Shown here piece after piece: positions 19,395-28,672 of a DNA stretch of 64,000 bases; positions within the stretch are counted from its first letter, which is position 1, and each line of letters opens with the position of its first letter. The DNA comes from Neorhizobium alkalisoli. Lineage in GTDB: Bacteria; Pseudomonadota; Alphaproteobacteria; Rhizobiales; Rhizobiaceae. The position numbers and the translations under genes are program-made. The DNA lies in the NCBI RefSeq assembly GCF_002968635.1, contig NZ_PVBN01000005.1, positions 186,001 to 250,000 of the forward strand, read 5' to 3'. The notes under the pieces were generated by a model. It had not been told where the DNA came from and did no database searches. It was given only the letters and a program-made list of their open reading frames with translations.

Positions 19395-20276
19395 ATGACG
19401 GACCTCGCCACCTACAACTTCGCCTATCTCGACGAGCAGACGAAGCGCATGATCCGCCGCGCGATCCTGAAGGCGATCGCCATCCCCGGCTACCAGGTGC
19501 CTTTCGCCTCCCGCGAGATGCCGATGCCCTATGGCTGGGGTACGGGCGGCGTGCAGGTCACAGCCTCGATCATCGGGCCGGAAGACGTACTGAAAGTGAT
19601 CGACCAGGGCGCGGACGACACGACCAATGCGGTCTCAATCCGCGCCTTCTTTCAGAAGGTCGCCAATGTCGCGGTGACCACCCACACGAAGGATGCGACG
19701 ATCATCCAGACGCGCCACCGCATTCCCGAGCAGAAACTCACGGAAGGCCAGGTGCTCGTCTACCAGGTGCCGATCCCGGAACCCTTACGCTTCCTCGAGC
19801 CGCGCGAGACCGAGACACGCAAGATGCATGCGCTCGAGGAGTATGGCCTCATGCATGTGAAACTCTACGAGGACATCGCCCATAACGGCCGCATCTCCAA
19901 GACCTATGCCTATCCGGTCAAGGTCGCCGGCCGCTATGTCATGGATCCTTCGCCGACGCCGAAGTTCGACAATCCGAAGATGCATATGTCGGAAGCCCTG
20001 CAGCTCTTCGGCGCAGGCCGCGAAAAGCGTATCTATGCCGTGCCTCCTTACACGGAGGTGGTGAGCCTCGATTTCGAGGACTACCCCTTCGAGATCCAGA
20101 AATTCGAACAACCGTGCGCGCTCTGCGGCGCCCAGGGCGTGTATCTCGATGAAGTGGTGCTCGACGACAAGGGTGGCCGCATGTTCGTCTGTTCGGATAC
20201 CGATCACTGCGAGGACCGCCGCGAACACGGGCACGCCGGCGAGCTGCTGGCGCAGAACAAGGAGGCGGCGGAGTGA
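19395..20276 (+). CDS. phnJ: C-P lyase catalytic subunit (radical SAM), PhnJ
   Basis: A 293-residue radical-SAM enzyme that cleaves the C-P bond to give ribosyl cyclic phosphate and an alkane. The four essential cysteines fall at residues 241, 244 (PCALCG), 266 and 272 (CSDTDHC), the same numbering as the E. coli enzyme: three hold the 4Fe-4S cluster and the last is the thiyl residue. The N-terminal block AYLDEQTKRMIRRAILKAI and MPMPYGWGTGGVQ are conserved. The start codon overlaps the stop of a 68-codon frame in ATGA. Confidence 0.96.
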   Translation: MTDLATYNFAYLDEQTKRMIRRAILKAIAIPGYQVPFASREMPMPYGWGTGGVQVTASIIGPEDVLKVIDQGADDTTNAVSIRAFFQKVANVAVTTHTKDATIIQTRHRIPEQKLTEGQVLVYQVPIPEPLRFLEPRETETRKMHALEEYGLMHVKLYEDIAHNGRISKTYAYPVKVAGRYVMDPSPTPKFDNPKMHMSEALQLFGAGREKRIYAVPPYTEVVSLDFEDYPFEIQKFEQPCALCGAQGVYLDEVVLDDKGGRMFVCSDTDHCEDRREHGHAGELLAQNKEAAE

Positions 20277-20284
20277 TCCCCTCG

Positions 20285-20430
20285 TCGCGTAAATACCCCT
20301 CCCCAACCCCTCCCCACAAGGGGGAGGGGCTTAACCTGCCGCACCGACGCCGGAATGGGACCGACGCCTTGCCACTGGTTTTCTCCCCCCTTGTGGGGGA
20401 GATGGCCGGCAGGCCAGAAGGGGTCTTTAG
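20285..20430. repeat. Rhizobial palindromic repeats inside the phn operon
   Basis: The phnJ-phnK gap holds two C/G-rich palindromes. The first (about 20296-20331) pairs CCCCTCC with GGAGGGG around ACAAG. The second (about 20384-20424) reads CTCCCCCCTTGTGGGGGAG then GATGGCCGGCAGGCCAGA, close to the right arm of the element in mltB at 62901-62945. This is a widespread repeat type in rhizobial intergenic DNA. It separates phnK from phnJ without an obvious terminator. Confidence 0.75.
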
Positions 20431-20460
20431 CCGCCGCAGACTGATACGGAAAACTATGTA

Positions 20461-21237
20461 ATGACCGACACCCCTCTTCTCAAAGTCAGCGGCGTTTCGA
20501 AATTCTATGGCAGCCGGATCGGCTGCAAGGATGTCTCCTTCGAACTCTGGCCCGGTGAAGTGCTGGCTATCGTCGGCGAGTCCGGTTCGGGTAAAACGAC
20601 GCTTCTGAACTGCCTGTCCACCCGGCTGATGCCGACGACAGGCAGTGTCGAATACCGCATGCGCGACGGCAATTTCCGCGACCTCTACCACATGAGCGAG
20701 GCCGAACGCCGTTTCCTGATGCGCACCGACTGGGGTTTCGTTCATCAGAACCCGGCAGACGGACTGCGCATGACCGTATCCGCCGGCGCCAATGTGGGCG
20801 AGCGGCTGATGGCGGTGGGCGACCGGCACTACGGCAATATCCGCGCGACGGCCAATGACTGGCTCACCCGCGTCGAGATCGGCACCGACCGTATCGACGA
20901 CCAGCCCCGCGCCTTTTCAGGCGGCATGCGCCAGCGCCTGCAGATCGCCCGCAATCTCGTCACGAGCCCGCGCCTGGTGTTCATGGACGAACCGACCGGC
21001 GGTCTCGACGTGTCGGTCCAGGCGCGCCTGCTCGATCTCGTGCGCGGCCTCGTCAACGATCTCGGGCTTTCCGCCATCGTGGTCACGCATGACCTTGCGG
21101 TCGCCCGCCTGCTTTCCCACCGGATGATGGTGATGAAAGACGGGCATGTGATCGAACACGGGCTGACCGACCGGGTGCTCGACGACCCGCGCGAACCCTA
21201 TACCCAGCTTCTCGTGTCATCCATTCTTCAGGTTTGA
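20461..21237 (+). CDS. phnK: C-P lyase ABC-type ATPase PhnK
   Basis: A 258-residue ATPase that binds the C-P lyase core rather than a membrane transporter. It has Walker [10 protein letters not shown] (about 39-47), the family-typical FRDLYHMSEAERRFLMRTDW insertion, VHQNPADGLR (Q-loop), signature FSGGMRQRLQIARNL and Walker B VFMDEPTGGLDVSVQ. The order phnJ-phnK-phnL is standard. The start is set by the family N-terminus PLLKVSGVSKFYG. Confidence 0.94.
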   Translation: MTDTPLLKVSGVSKFYGSRIGCKDVSFELWPGEVLAIVGESGSGKTTLLNCLSTRLMPTTGSVEYRMRDGNFRDLYHMSEAERRFLMRTDWGFVHQNPADGLRMTVSAGANVGERLMAVGDRHYGNIRATANDWLTRVEIGTDRIDDQPRAFSGGMRQRLQIARNLVTSPRLVFMDEPTGGLDVSVQARLLDLVRGLVNDLGLSAIVVTHDLAVARLLSHRMMVMKDGHVIEHGLTDRVLDDPREPYTQLLVSSILQV

Positions 21238-21244
21238 GGGAAAT

Positions 21245-21289
21245 GCATGGTCCCGAAAAAGGAGCCCCGGTTTTCGGACAAGACCATGC
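21245..21289. repeat. Palindromic repeat between phnK and phnL
   Basis: GCATGGTC (21245-21252) pairs with GACCATGC (21282-21289), and inside it CCGAAAA pairs with TTTTCGG. Repeats built on this CCGAAAA...TTTTCGG core are very common between rhizobial genes. It may stabilise or process the operon mRNA. Confidence 0.65.
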
Positions 21290-21307
21290 GAAAAGAAGGA
21301 TAAATCA

Positions 21308-22015
21308 ATGGCCACCCCTCTCGTCGTTTCCGAAGTCTTCAAGAGCTTCACCATGCATCTGCGCGACGGCATCAAGCTGCCGGTCGTCAACGATGTGAGC
21401 TTCTCCGTCGCAAGCGGCGAATGCGTCGTTTTGGGCGGACCTTCCGGTATCGGCAAGAGCTCGATTCTCAAGATGCTCTACGGCAACTACGCAGTCGACG
21501 CGGGTCAGATCCTCGTCAGCCACAAGGACAGGCTCGTCGATATCGCAAGCGCCGATCCGCGCACCATTATCGACGTCCGCCGTCATACCTTGGGTTATGT
21601 CAGCCAATTCCTGCGCACGGTGCCGCGGGTTGCGGCTCTGGATGTCGTCGCCGAACCGCTCGTCGCCCGCGGAATCCAAGCGCCGGAAGCAAAGGAGAAA
21701 GCTTCCGATCTGCTCGCGAGGCTCAATCTGCCGCGCGAACTCTGGAGCTTGCCGCCCGCCACCTTCTCGGGCGGCGAACAGCAACGCGTCAACATCGCCC
21801 GCGGCTTCATCACCAGCCACAGCATTCTTCTCCTCGATGAACCGACCGCATCGCTCGATGCGGTGAACCGGCGGGTGGTGGTGGATATGATCGCCGAAAA
21901 GAAGCGCGAAGGCGTGGCACTTCTTGGGATTTTCCATGACGAAGAAGTCCGTGAGGCGGTTGCGGACCGCATCCTCGACGTTACGCGCTTTTCGCCACGA
22001 AAGGCCGCGGCATGA
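21308..22015 (+). CDS. phnL: C-P lyase ABC-type ATPase PhnL
   Basis: A 235-residue ATPase that assists the PhnGHI transfer step. Visible are Walker [10 protein letters not shown] (about 45-53), the [20 protein letters not shown] block typical of PhnL, signature [15 protein letters not shown] and Walker [12 protein letters not shown], then [15 protein letters not shown] with the H-loop. AGGATAA precedes the ATG. Its end overlaps the next start by ATGA. Confidence 0.94.
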   Translation: MATPLVVSEVFKSFTMHLRDGIKLPVVNDVSFSVASGECVVLGGPSGIGKSSILKMLYGNYAVDAGQILVSHKDRLVDIASADPRTIIDVRRHTLGYVSQFLRTVPRVAALDVVAEPLVARGIQAPEAKEKASDLLARLNLPRELWSLPPATFSGGEQQRVNIARGFITSHSILLLDEPTASLDAVNRRVVVDMIAEKKREGVALLGIFHDEEVREAVADRILDVTRFSPRKAAA

Positions 22016-22626
22016 GTGTCAAGGTCGGTCTTGATCCTGCGATCCACCCAAGCGCCCGCGTCAACAACTCCAAGCTCGGTCGCTACACGGAAGTCTCGGA
22101 GCGCTGCCGCATCGATGAGGCGGAGATCGGCGACTATTCCTACATCATGCAGGATGGTTCGATCTGGTGCGCGACGATCGGCAAGTTCGTCAATATGGCG
22201 GCGTCCGTGCGCATCAACGCCACCAATCATCCGACATGGCGCGCGACGCTGCATCATTTCACCTATCGCGCCGCGAACTACTGGGACGATGCGGAGAACG
22301 ACGAAGACTTTTTCGAATGGCGGCGCGACCATCGCGTCGTCATCGGCCATGACGTGTGGATCGGACACGGAGCGACTGTCCTGCCGGGCGTGACCGTCGG
22401 CAATGGCGCCGTGATCGGCGCCGGCGCGGTCGTTTCCAAGGATGTCCCTGCCTACACAATCGTCGGCGGTGTGCCGGCAAAGCTCATCCGGGAACGCTTC
22501 ACAAAGGAGATAGGCGAGGCAATGGAACGGCTTGCATGGTGGGACTGGGACCATCTGAAACTCAGAGCCGCGCTGGATGATTTCCGGGCCCTTTCAGCGG
22601 AAGAATTCCTCCTTCGCCATGGCTGA
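22012..22626 (+). CDS. Phosphonate-operon hexapeptide acetyltransferase
   Basis: A 204-residue left-handed beta-helix acyltransferase of the kind annotated as chloramphenicol acetyltransferase-like in phn operons. Hexapeptide repeats run through [33 protein letters not shown] and [20 protein letters not shown]; the active-site His lies in [11 protein letters not shown]. It may protect the cell from toxic aminophosphonates by N-acetylation; this is an inference from operon context. The start overlaps phnL in ATGA. Confidence 0.86.
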   Translation: MSVKVGLDPAIHPSARVNNSKLGRYTEVSERCRIDEAEIGDYSYIMQDGSIWCATIGKFVNMAASVRINATNHPTWRATLHHFTYRAANYWDDAENDEDFFEWRRDHRVVIGHDVWIGHGATVLPGVTVGNGAVIGAGAVVSKDVPAYTIVGGVPAKLIRERFTKEIGEAMERLAWWDWDHLKLRAALDDFRALSAEEFLLRHG

Positions 22627-22728
22627 CGCATCATCATTATGTCACGGAAATCTTTTAGCCGAGGTCCTGTATCGGGGCACACCGACAGGCTAGTCTTCCA
22701 TCGCCCCTCCTGATTCCTGGATCCTGCC

Positions 22729-23442
22729 TTGCGCTACGCTCTCTATTTTTCGCCCGCTGAAAACCATCCGCTGACGAGGATGGCGTCGCATTGGCTCGGA
22801 CGCGATGCCTTTAGCGGAGAAATATTTCCGACACCCGACATGGATGGATTGCCAAGGGAAACGGTCCATGCGCTGACGGCCGATCCGCGCCGCTACGGCT
22901 TCCATGCGACGCTGAAGGCGCCCTTCGAGCTGCATCCGGATCGCACCGAGCCGGAACTGATCGCCGCCACGGAACGCTTTGCCGCCGACACGTCCGCATT
23001 CGAAATCCCAAACATCATCATTGGTCAGCTAGGGCGCTTCTTTGCGCTCGTGCCGGATACGATCTATCCTGAGCTGCAACATTTCGCGGCCCGGGCGGTC
23101 GAAGAATTCGAACCGTTCCGCGCCCCGCTCGCGGATACCGATATCGCTCGCCGCAAGCCGGAAACCTTGAGCGCCGCCCAGCGCGCCAATCTGGAGCGCT
23201 GGGGTTATCCCTATGTCATGGACGAATTCCGGTTTCATATGACGCTCACCGGCCAGGTTCCGCCTGACCAGGCCCCTGCCATGCGCCTTGAGCTAGACCG
23301 CCGATTTGCCGCGTTTGCCCACTCGGCGCTTGCTGTCGATGGGCTTGCGCTCTTCATCGAACCTTCGCGCGGCGCGCCCTTCCATGTTCATCGCTGGTTC
23401 CCGCTGGCGCGCAGCTCCGCAAACAGAAAGATTGCCTCATGA
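22729..23442 (+). CDS. DUF1045 phosphonate-operon protein
   Basis: A 237-residue protein of the DUF1045 family, a 2H-phosphoesterase-like fold found in phn operons. The start is TTG at 22729, which gives the family N-terminus MRYALYFSPAENHPL. The two His motifs are FHATLKAPFEL and FHMTLTG, both H-x-T as expected for the 2H fold, so it may act on a cyclic phosphate such as the PhnJ product; this is inference. Its last codons overlap phnM by ATGA. The 100 bases before it hold no clear promoter. Confidence 0.86.
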   Translation: MRYALYFSPAENHPLTRMASHWLGRDAFSGEIFPTPDMDGLPRETVHALTADPRRYGFHATLKAPFELHPDRTEPELIAATERFAADTSAFEIPNIIIGQLGRFFALVPDTIYPELQHFAARAVEEFEPFRAPLADTDIARRKPETLSAAQRANLERWGYPYVMDEFRFHMTLTGQVPPDQAPAMRLELDRRFAAFAHSALAVDGLALFIEPSRGAPFHVHRWFPLARSSANRKIAS

Positions 23443-24578
23443 CCGCCGAACTCGTGCTCGCCAATGCCCGTATCGTGCTGGAGGACAGCGTGATCCACGG
23501 CTCCGTCCAGATTCGCGACGGCAAACTCGCCGACATTTCGGAAGGCCTCACCCGGACGGGAGAGGATTTCGAAGGCGACTACCTGATCCCGGGCCTGGTG
23601 GAACTGCACACCGACCATCTGGAACAGCATTACTCCCCGCGTCCCGGCGTGCGCTGGAACACGATCGCTGCAATTCAGGCCCACGATGCGCAGGTAGCCA
23701 CCTCCGGTATCACCACCGTCTTCGATTGCCTTCGCATGGGTGCTGACGAGGACGGAGGCTTTGTCCGGGGCGAAATGCGCGAGATGGCCGACGCCATCCA
23801 CACCGCAAGCCAGGAGGGCCGCCTGCGCTCGGAGCACCTTATCCACCTGCGCTGCGAGGTCTCGGCCGACAACGTGCTCGAACACTTCGTCGATTTCGAG
23901 CATGACCCCTATGTCCGGCTGGTCTCCCTGATGGATCATGCGCCCGGCCAGCGCCAGTTCCAGACCATGGATCAGTACGTCTTCTACTACAAGAAGAAGC
24001 GTGGCCTGACCGACGAGGCCTTTGCGAAGTTCATCGCCAAGAGGCAGGAAGAGTCTGCACGCAACTCGACCCCGCACCGCATCGCCATCTCGAAGGTCTG
24101 CGCCGAGCGCGGCATTACGGTCGCCAGCCACGACGACGCCACATTGGCTCACGTGGACGAAGCGATCGACAACGGCGTACGGCTGGCGGAATTTCCGACC
24201 AGTTTCGATGCGGCCAAAGCTTCGCACGAAGCGGGCATGAGTGTGTTGATGGGCGCGCCGAACATCGTGCGCGGCAAGTCCCATTCCGGCAATATCGCGG
24301 CCCGCGACCTTGCCGAACGCGGCGTACTCGACGTGCTTTCCTCCGACTATGTGCCGCTCAGCCTCCTGCATGCGCCATTCGTGCTTGCCGATGACGTTGA
24401 AGGTGTTTCCCTGCCGAAAGCCCTTGCCATGGTGACCGCGACCCCTGCCCGGACCGTTGGCCTCAATGACCGCGGGCGGATAGAGGCAGGCCTTCGTGCC
24501 GATCTGGTACGCGTCCACCACGAGCAGGGCGTGCCGGTGGTCCGCGCCGTCTGGCGGGAAGGCAAACGGGTCGCCTGA
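23439..24578 (+). CDS. phnM: Alpha-D-ribose 1-methylphosphonate 5-triphosphate diphosphatase
   Basis: A 379-residue amidohydrolase-fold enzyme that releases pyrophosphate from the ribose phosphonate triphosphate made by PhnGHIL. Metal ligands appear in PGLVELHTDHLEQH (about 53-66), the KFIAKRQEESARNSTPHRIA region, TVASHDDATLAHVDEA and LSSDYVPLSLLHA (catalytic Asp). The stop overlaps the start of phnN in TGATG. Confidence 0.94.
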   Translation: MTAELVLANARIVLEDSVIHGSVQIRDGKLADISEGLTRTGEDFEGDYLIPGLVELHTDHLEQHYSPRPGVRWNTIAAIQAHDAQVATSGITTVFDCLRMGADEDGGFVRGEMREMADAIHTASQEGRLRSEHLIHLRCEVSADNVLEHFVDFEHDPYVRLVSLMDHAPGQRQFQTMDQYVFYYKKKRGLTDEAFAKFIAKRQEESARNSTPHRIAISKVCAERGITVASHDDATLAHVDEAIDNGVRLAEFPTSFDAAKASHEAGMSVLMGAPNIVRGKSHSGNIAARDLAERGVLDVLSSDYVPLSLLHAPFVLADDVEGVSLPKALAMVTATPARTVGLNDRGRIEAGLRADLVRVHHEQGVPVVRAVWREGKRVA

Positions 24579-25165
24579 TGGACACGCGACCGACAGGAAC
24601 AGGACCGTCCGGCGCGATGGTCGTGGTAGTCGGTCCGAGCGGCGCCGGCAAGGACACGCTCATGGCCTATGCGGCGCGGCATTTCGCGAACCGGGAGGAT
24701 GTCCTTTTCGTTCGCCGGGTCATCACGCGCGACGGGGCGGCCGGCGGCGAGGACCATGATGCCGTTTCCGAAGAAACGTTCGAGACGCTGGAGAGCGCTG
24801 GCCGTTTTGCCGTATCCTGGGGAGCCCACGGACTACGTTATGGCATTCCGGCAGAGACGAAGGCTGCGGTTGATCGCGGCCAGCTTGTCGTCGCCAACGG
24901 CTCCCGGTCGGCCCTCAGCCGCTTCAAGGCCGTCTATCCGTCCCTTTTCGTGATCAACGTGACCGCCAGCCCCGATGTTCTGGCAGCGCGATTGGCGGCT
25001 CGCGGACGGGAGACGAAGGCTGAAATACTTCGCCGGCTGGAACGCAGTTCTCTTGCCGTCGCCGGCGACTATCGCGTGATAACGATCGACAACAGCGGCT
25101 CGGTCGAAACGGCCGGTCAGGCGATGGTCGAAGCGCTCCAAGGCTGCTTGCCGGCCGCAAGATAA
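24578..25165 (+). CDS. phnN: Ribose 1,5-bisphosphate phosphokinase
   Basis: A 195-residue kinase that makes PRPP from ribose 1,5-bisphosphate, recycling the C-P lyase product. It has the P-loop VVVGPSGAGKDTLMAYA (about 15-31) and the guanylate-kinase-like RRVITRDGAAGGEDHDAVS segment. It is the last recognisable phn gene; phnO, phnP and the phnCDE importer are absent from the window. The 81 bases after it show no strong terminator. Confidence 0.93.
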   Translation: MDTRPTGTGPSGAMVVVVGPSGAGKDTLMAYAARHFANREDVLFVRRVITRDGAAGGEDHDAVSEETFETLESAGRFAVSWGAHGLRYGIPAETKAAVDRGQLVVANGSRSALSRFKAVYPSLFVINVTASPDVLAARLAARGRETKAEILRRLERSSLAVAGDYRVITIDNSGSVETAGQAMVEALQGCLPAAR

Positions 25166-25246
25166 TTCGGCGAAAACCTCCCCCGGCGCTTTAAAGTCTC
25201 CCAAGAGGCTCTATTTGCTTTTCCTTATGTATCAACGAGGAAAAGT

Positions 25247-25540
25247 ATGAGCCAGATCAAAGCGCGTGACGAACACCGGGAAGCCGTGGCGATTGCCGAC
25301 CTCGAGGCCCGCGTGGTGGTGCTTGAGATCGTTTCCATGACCGCGCTCGCACTTGCCATGGACACCTCCGACAATGCGGATGTTGATTATGCCCGCGGCA
25401 TCACGAATCTGATCATGGACACCGTGCGGCAGCGCTGCGATGAAATGAGCATGCCGTCCGATGCCCGGCTCACCGCGTGCTCCTATGCCGACGAACTGCT
25501 GTCGACGGCGCTTCTATCCCTTTATCCCAGGGAACATTGA
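25247..25540 (+). CDS. Small conserved-looking protein of unknown function
   Basis: A 97-residue protein with a strong site GAGGAAAAG before the ATG. The sequence is mostly helical and acidic (for example ADLEARVVVLEIVSMTALAL), with two Cys near the C-terminus and no signal peptide or membrane helix. It ends five bases from the polA stop and is convergent with it. I do not recognise the family. Confidence 0.7.
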   Translation: MSQIKARDEHREAVAIADLEARVVVLEIVSMTALALAMDTSDNADVDYARGITNLIMDTVRQRCDEMSMPSDARLTACSYADELLSTALLSLYPREH

Positions 25541-25545
25541 GCCGG

Positions 25546-28530
25546 TCAGTGCGCCTCGTCCCAGTTGGTCGCAGCCCGCGCGTCCACCTTCAGCGGTACC
25601 CTCATGGCAATCGCAGGCATGGCAGCCTGTTCCATGGTCGAGATGATCACGGGTAGCGCGCGCTCCACCTCGTCGTCCTCTACTTCGAAGATCAGTTCGT
25701 CGTGAACCTGCAGCAGCATGCGGGCCGAGAGGCTGGCATTGGCGAGCGCCGGCTCCATCTTCACCATGGCCCGGCGAATGATATCGGCTGCCGAGCCTTG
25801 GATCGGCGCGTTGATCGAAGCCCGTTCGTTGAAGGCTCGCACCGAAGGATTGGAAGACTTGATCTCCGGATAGTGGGCGCGCCGACCGAAGATCGTCTCC
25901 ACAAAGCCGTTCTCGCGAGCGAAATTCTTCGTGCTTTCCATATAGTCGCGGATGCCCGGGAAACGTTCGAAATACTTCTTGATGTAGTCGCCGGCTTCCG
26001 ACCGCTCGATGCTGAGCTGGTTTGCAAGGCCAAAGGCGGAAATCCCGTAGATGATGCCGAAATTGATCGCCTTGGCGCGGCGGCGAACCTCGCTCGGCAT
26101 TCCCTCCACCGGCACGCCGAACATTTCGGACGCCGTCATGGCATGAATGTCGACACCATCGGAAAAGGCCTGGCGGAGCTGCGGGATGTCCGCCACATGG
26201 GCGAGCACGCGCAGTTCGATCTGGCTATAGTCGGCCGAGACCAGCTTGTGACCCGGCGTCGAGATGAAGGCGGTGCGGATCTTCCTGCCTTCCAGGGTGC
26301 GCACCGGAATGTTCTGCAGGTTCGGTTCGGAGGACGACAGGCGGCCGGTCGTCGTCGACGCCAGCGAATAGCAGGTGTGAACCCGCTTGGTCTGCGGATG
26401 GACATAGCCCGGCAGCGCATCCGTATAGGTCGACTTCAGCTTGGTAAGCTGACGCCAGTCGACGATCTTGCGCGGCAGGTCGTGCCCGGCGGCTGCCAGA
26501 TCCTCCAGGACGCTTGCCGAGGTCGACCATTGGCCGGTCTTCGTCTTGGCGCCGCCCGGCAGGCCCATCTTGCCGAACAGGATGTCGCCGAGCTGTTTTG
26601 GCGAGCCGATCGTGAACCGCTCCCCGGCCAGCGCATAAATCTCGTCCTCGAAGGCTGCCGCCCTCTGAGCCAGTTCGCCGGAAAGGCGGGAAAGTATCTG
26701 CCGGTCGATGGTGATGCCGCGCTCTTCCATATGGGCGAGAACCGCTACCAACGGACGCTCCAGACGCTCGTAGATGCGCGTCAGGCCGGCCGCTGCGAGT
26801 TGCGGCTTCAGCGCCATCCAGAGCCGCAGCGTCACGTCGGCATCTTCCGAAGCATAGACCGTGGCCTTGTCGATATCGACAAAGTCGAAGGTCACGCCGG
26901 CCTTGCCGCTGCCGGCGACGTCCTTGAACGTGATCGGCTTGTGGTTCAGCCAGCGTTCCGAAAGCGCGTCCATGCCATGGTTGGCCTTGCCGGCTTCCAG
27001 CACATAGGACATCAGCATCGTGTCGTCGTAGCTTTCGACGGTGATGCCGTGGCGTTTCATCAGGAGGTAGTCGAATTTCAGGTTCTGAGCCACCTTGAGA
27101 ACCGCGGGGTCTTCCAGCAGCGGCTTCAACCGGGCGAGCGCCTCGCGCATCGGGATCTGGTTTTCGGCAAGCCCGCCGCCCAGCAGGTCGCCCACACCGG
27201 TCTTGTGGTTGAGCGGGACATAGGCGGCGCGGACATTGAGGCCGCTCGGGCTGTCGATATTGTCGGCAAGCGCCAGCGAGAAGCCGACGAGCTCCGCCTG
27301 CATCGGATCGAGCGACGTGGTTTCCGTATCAAATGCCACCAGGCCGGTCTCGTGGGCTGCCCTGATCCAGTCGTCCAGCATTTCCACGTCGCGGATCGTC
27401 ACGTAGCAGCTCGGATCGAGCTTGGCATTTGCGAAGGCGTCGATACGAGCCTTGGCAAGTTCGGCCGGCGTTGCTGCCTCCGTCCCCTTCGCAACCGGCG
27501 CCTTGGCCGTGTTGGCAGGCGCACTGGCCGCGGCTTCTCCGGTATCCGCAGGTACTGCCGATCCGGCATCAAGATCGGGACCGCGGGCGGCGTCGCCCCA
27601 TTCGACCTTGACCACGGCCGGTTCAATGGCGTCCGCATCGCAATCGCAGGCGGCCGCGACGCGCCGCGTCAGCGTGCCGAATTCCATGGTCTTCAGGAAG
27701 CCGATCAGCTTCGGTCCGTTCTGCGGCTCCAGCACCAGCGCATCGAGCTGCAGGTCGAGCGGCACATCGGTGCGCAGCGATACGAGCCGGCGCGACAACC
27801 GCGCAAGATCGGCATTGGCGACGATATTTTCCCGCCGCTTCACCTGCTTGATCTCGCCCGCCCGCGCAAGCAGGGTATCGAGGTCGCCGAATTCTTCGAG
27901 AAGCTGGGCAGCCGTCTTCGGGCCGATCCCCGGGATACCCGGCACGTTGTCGACGGAATCACCGACCATCGCCTGCAGGTCGATCATCTTTTCCGGCGGC
28001 ACGCCCCATTTCTCGATGACATCTGGAATGCCGATCTGCTTGTCCTTCATGCTGTCGTACATGTGGACGTTCGGCGTCACGAGCTGCATCAGGTCCTTGT
28101 CGGAAGAGACGATGGTCACGTCCGCGCCGATCGCCTCGGCCTGTCTGGCATAGGTGGCGATAATATCATCGGCCTCGAAACCTTCGGTCTCGATGCAGGG
28201 CAGATTGAACGCGCGGGTCGCTTCGCGGATCAGGCCGAACTGCGGGATCAGTTCTTCCGGCGGCGCGGAGCGGTTTGCCTTGTAGGCGTCGTAGAGATCC
28301 TTGCGGAACGTCTTGGCCGAATAATCGAAGATGACGGCGAAATGGGTGGGCGTGACGCCCACGGATGTATCGCGCGCATCGGTCAACAGCTTCCAAAGCA
28401 TATTGCAGAAGCCGGAAACGGCGCCGATCGGCAGTCCGTCGGACTTTCGGGTGAGCGGCGGCAGCGCATGGAAGGCGCGAAAAATGAAGCCAGAGCCGTC
28501 GATAAGGAAGAGATGATCACCTTTTTTCAT
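25546..28530 (-). CDS. polA: DNA polymerase I
   Basis: A 994-residue repair and Okazaki-fragment polymerase. The N-terminal 5'-3' exonuclease includes DGSGFIFRAFHALPPLTRK and TIVSSDKDLMQLV; a 3'-5' exonuclease-like domain has FDTETTSLDPMQAELVGFSL with its DxE residues kept; the polymerase domain has VSADYSQIELRVLAHVADI (motif A) and LLQVHDELIFEVED (motif C). An Ala/Pro-rich insert of about 60 residues (near 310-370) separates the exonuclease domains. The ATG at 28530 is preferred because it starts MKKGDHLFLIDGSGF; a frame open to 28542 adds four residues. Confidence 0.96.
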   Translation of the reverse strand: MKKGDHLFLIDGSGFIFRAFHALPPLTRKSDGLPIGAVSGFCNMLWKLLTDARDTSVGVTPTHFAVIFDYSAKTFRKDLYDAYKANRSAPPEELIPQFGLIREATRAFNLPCIETEGFEADDIIATYARQAEAIGADVTIVSSDKDLMQLVTPNVHMYDSMKDKQIGIPDVIEKWGVPPEKMIDLQAMVGDSVDNVPGIPGIGPKTAAQLLEEFGDLDTLLARAGEIKQVKRRENIVANADLARLSRRLVSLRTDVPLDLQLDALVLEPQNGPKLIGFLKTMEFGTLTRRVAAACDCDADAIEPAVVKVEWGDAARGPDLDAGSAVPADTGEAAASAPANTAKAPVAKGTEAATPAELAKARIDAFANAKLDPSCYVTIRDVEMLDDWIRAAHETGLVAFDTETTSLDPMQAELVGFSLALADNIDSPSGLNVRAAYVPLNHKTGVGDLLGGGLAENQIPMREALARLKPLLEDPAVLKVAQNLKFDYLLMKRHGITVESYDDTMLMSYVLEAGKANHGMDALSERWLNHKPITFKDVAGSGKAGVTFDFVDIDKATVYASEDADVTLRLWMALKPQLAAAGLTRIYERLERPLVAVLAHMEERGITIDRQILSRLSGELAQRAAAFEDEIYALAGERFTIGSPKQLGDILFGKMGLPGGAKTKTGQWSTSASVLEDLAAAGHDLPRKIVDWRQLTKLKSTYTDALPGYVHPQTKRVHTCYSLASTTTGRLSSSEPNLQNIPVRTLEGRKIRTAFISTPGHKLVSADYSQIELRVLAHVADIPQLRQAFSDGVDIHAMTASEMFGVPVEGMPSEVRRRAKAINFGIIYGISAFGLANQLSIERSEAGDYIKKYFERFPGIRDYMESTKNFARENGFVETIFGRRAHYPEIKSSNPSVRAFNERASINAPIQGSAADIIRRAMVKMEPALANASLSARMLLQVHDELIFEVEDDEVERALPVIISTMEQAAMPAIAMRVPLKVDARAATNWDEAH

Positions 28531-28672
28531 GGGCCAAAGCAATAGCGTGGGGCATTCGTTCCGTCCACGAAAACTTGGGCTCGCGCCGCGCTTGAGAGCC
28601 TCACCGGAACGTTACCGATTTGTAATGGCCCCGTGTCTTGAAAAGCTCCGTTGCGGCGCACATCTCTCCATT

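Noticed and set aside
25702-28545. 947-codon plus-strand frame
   Set aside because: Antisense to polA along its full length; no recognisable domain.
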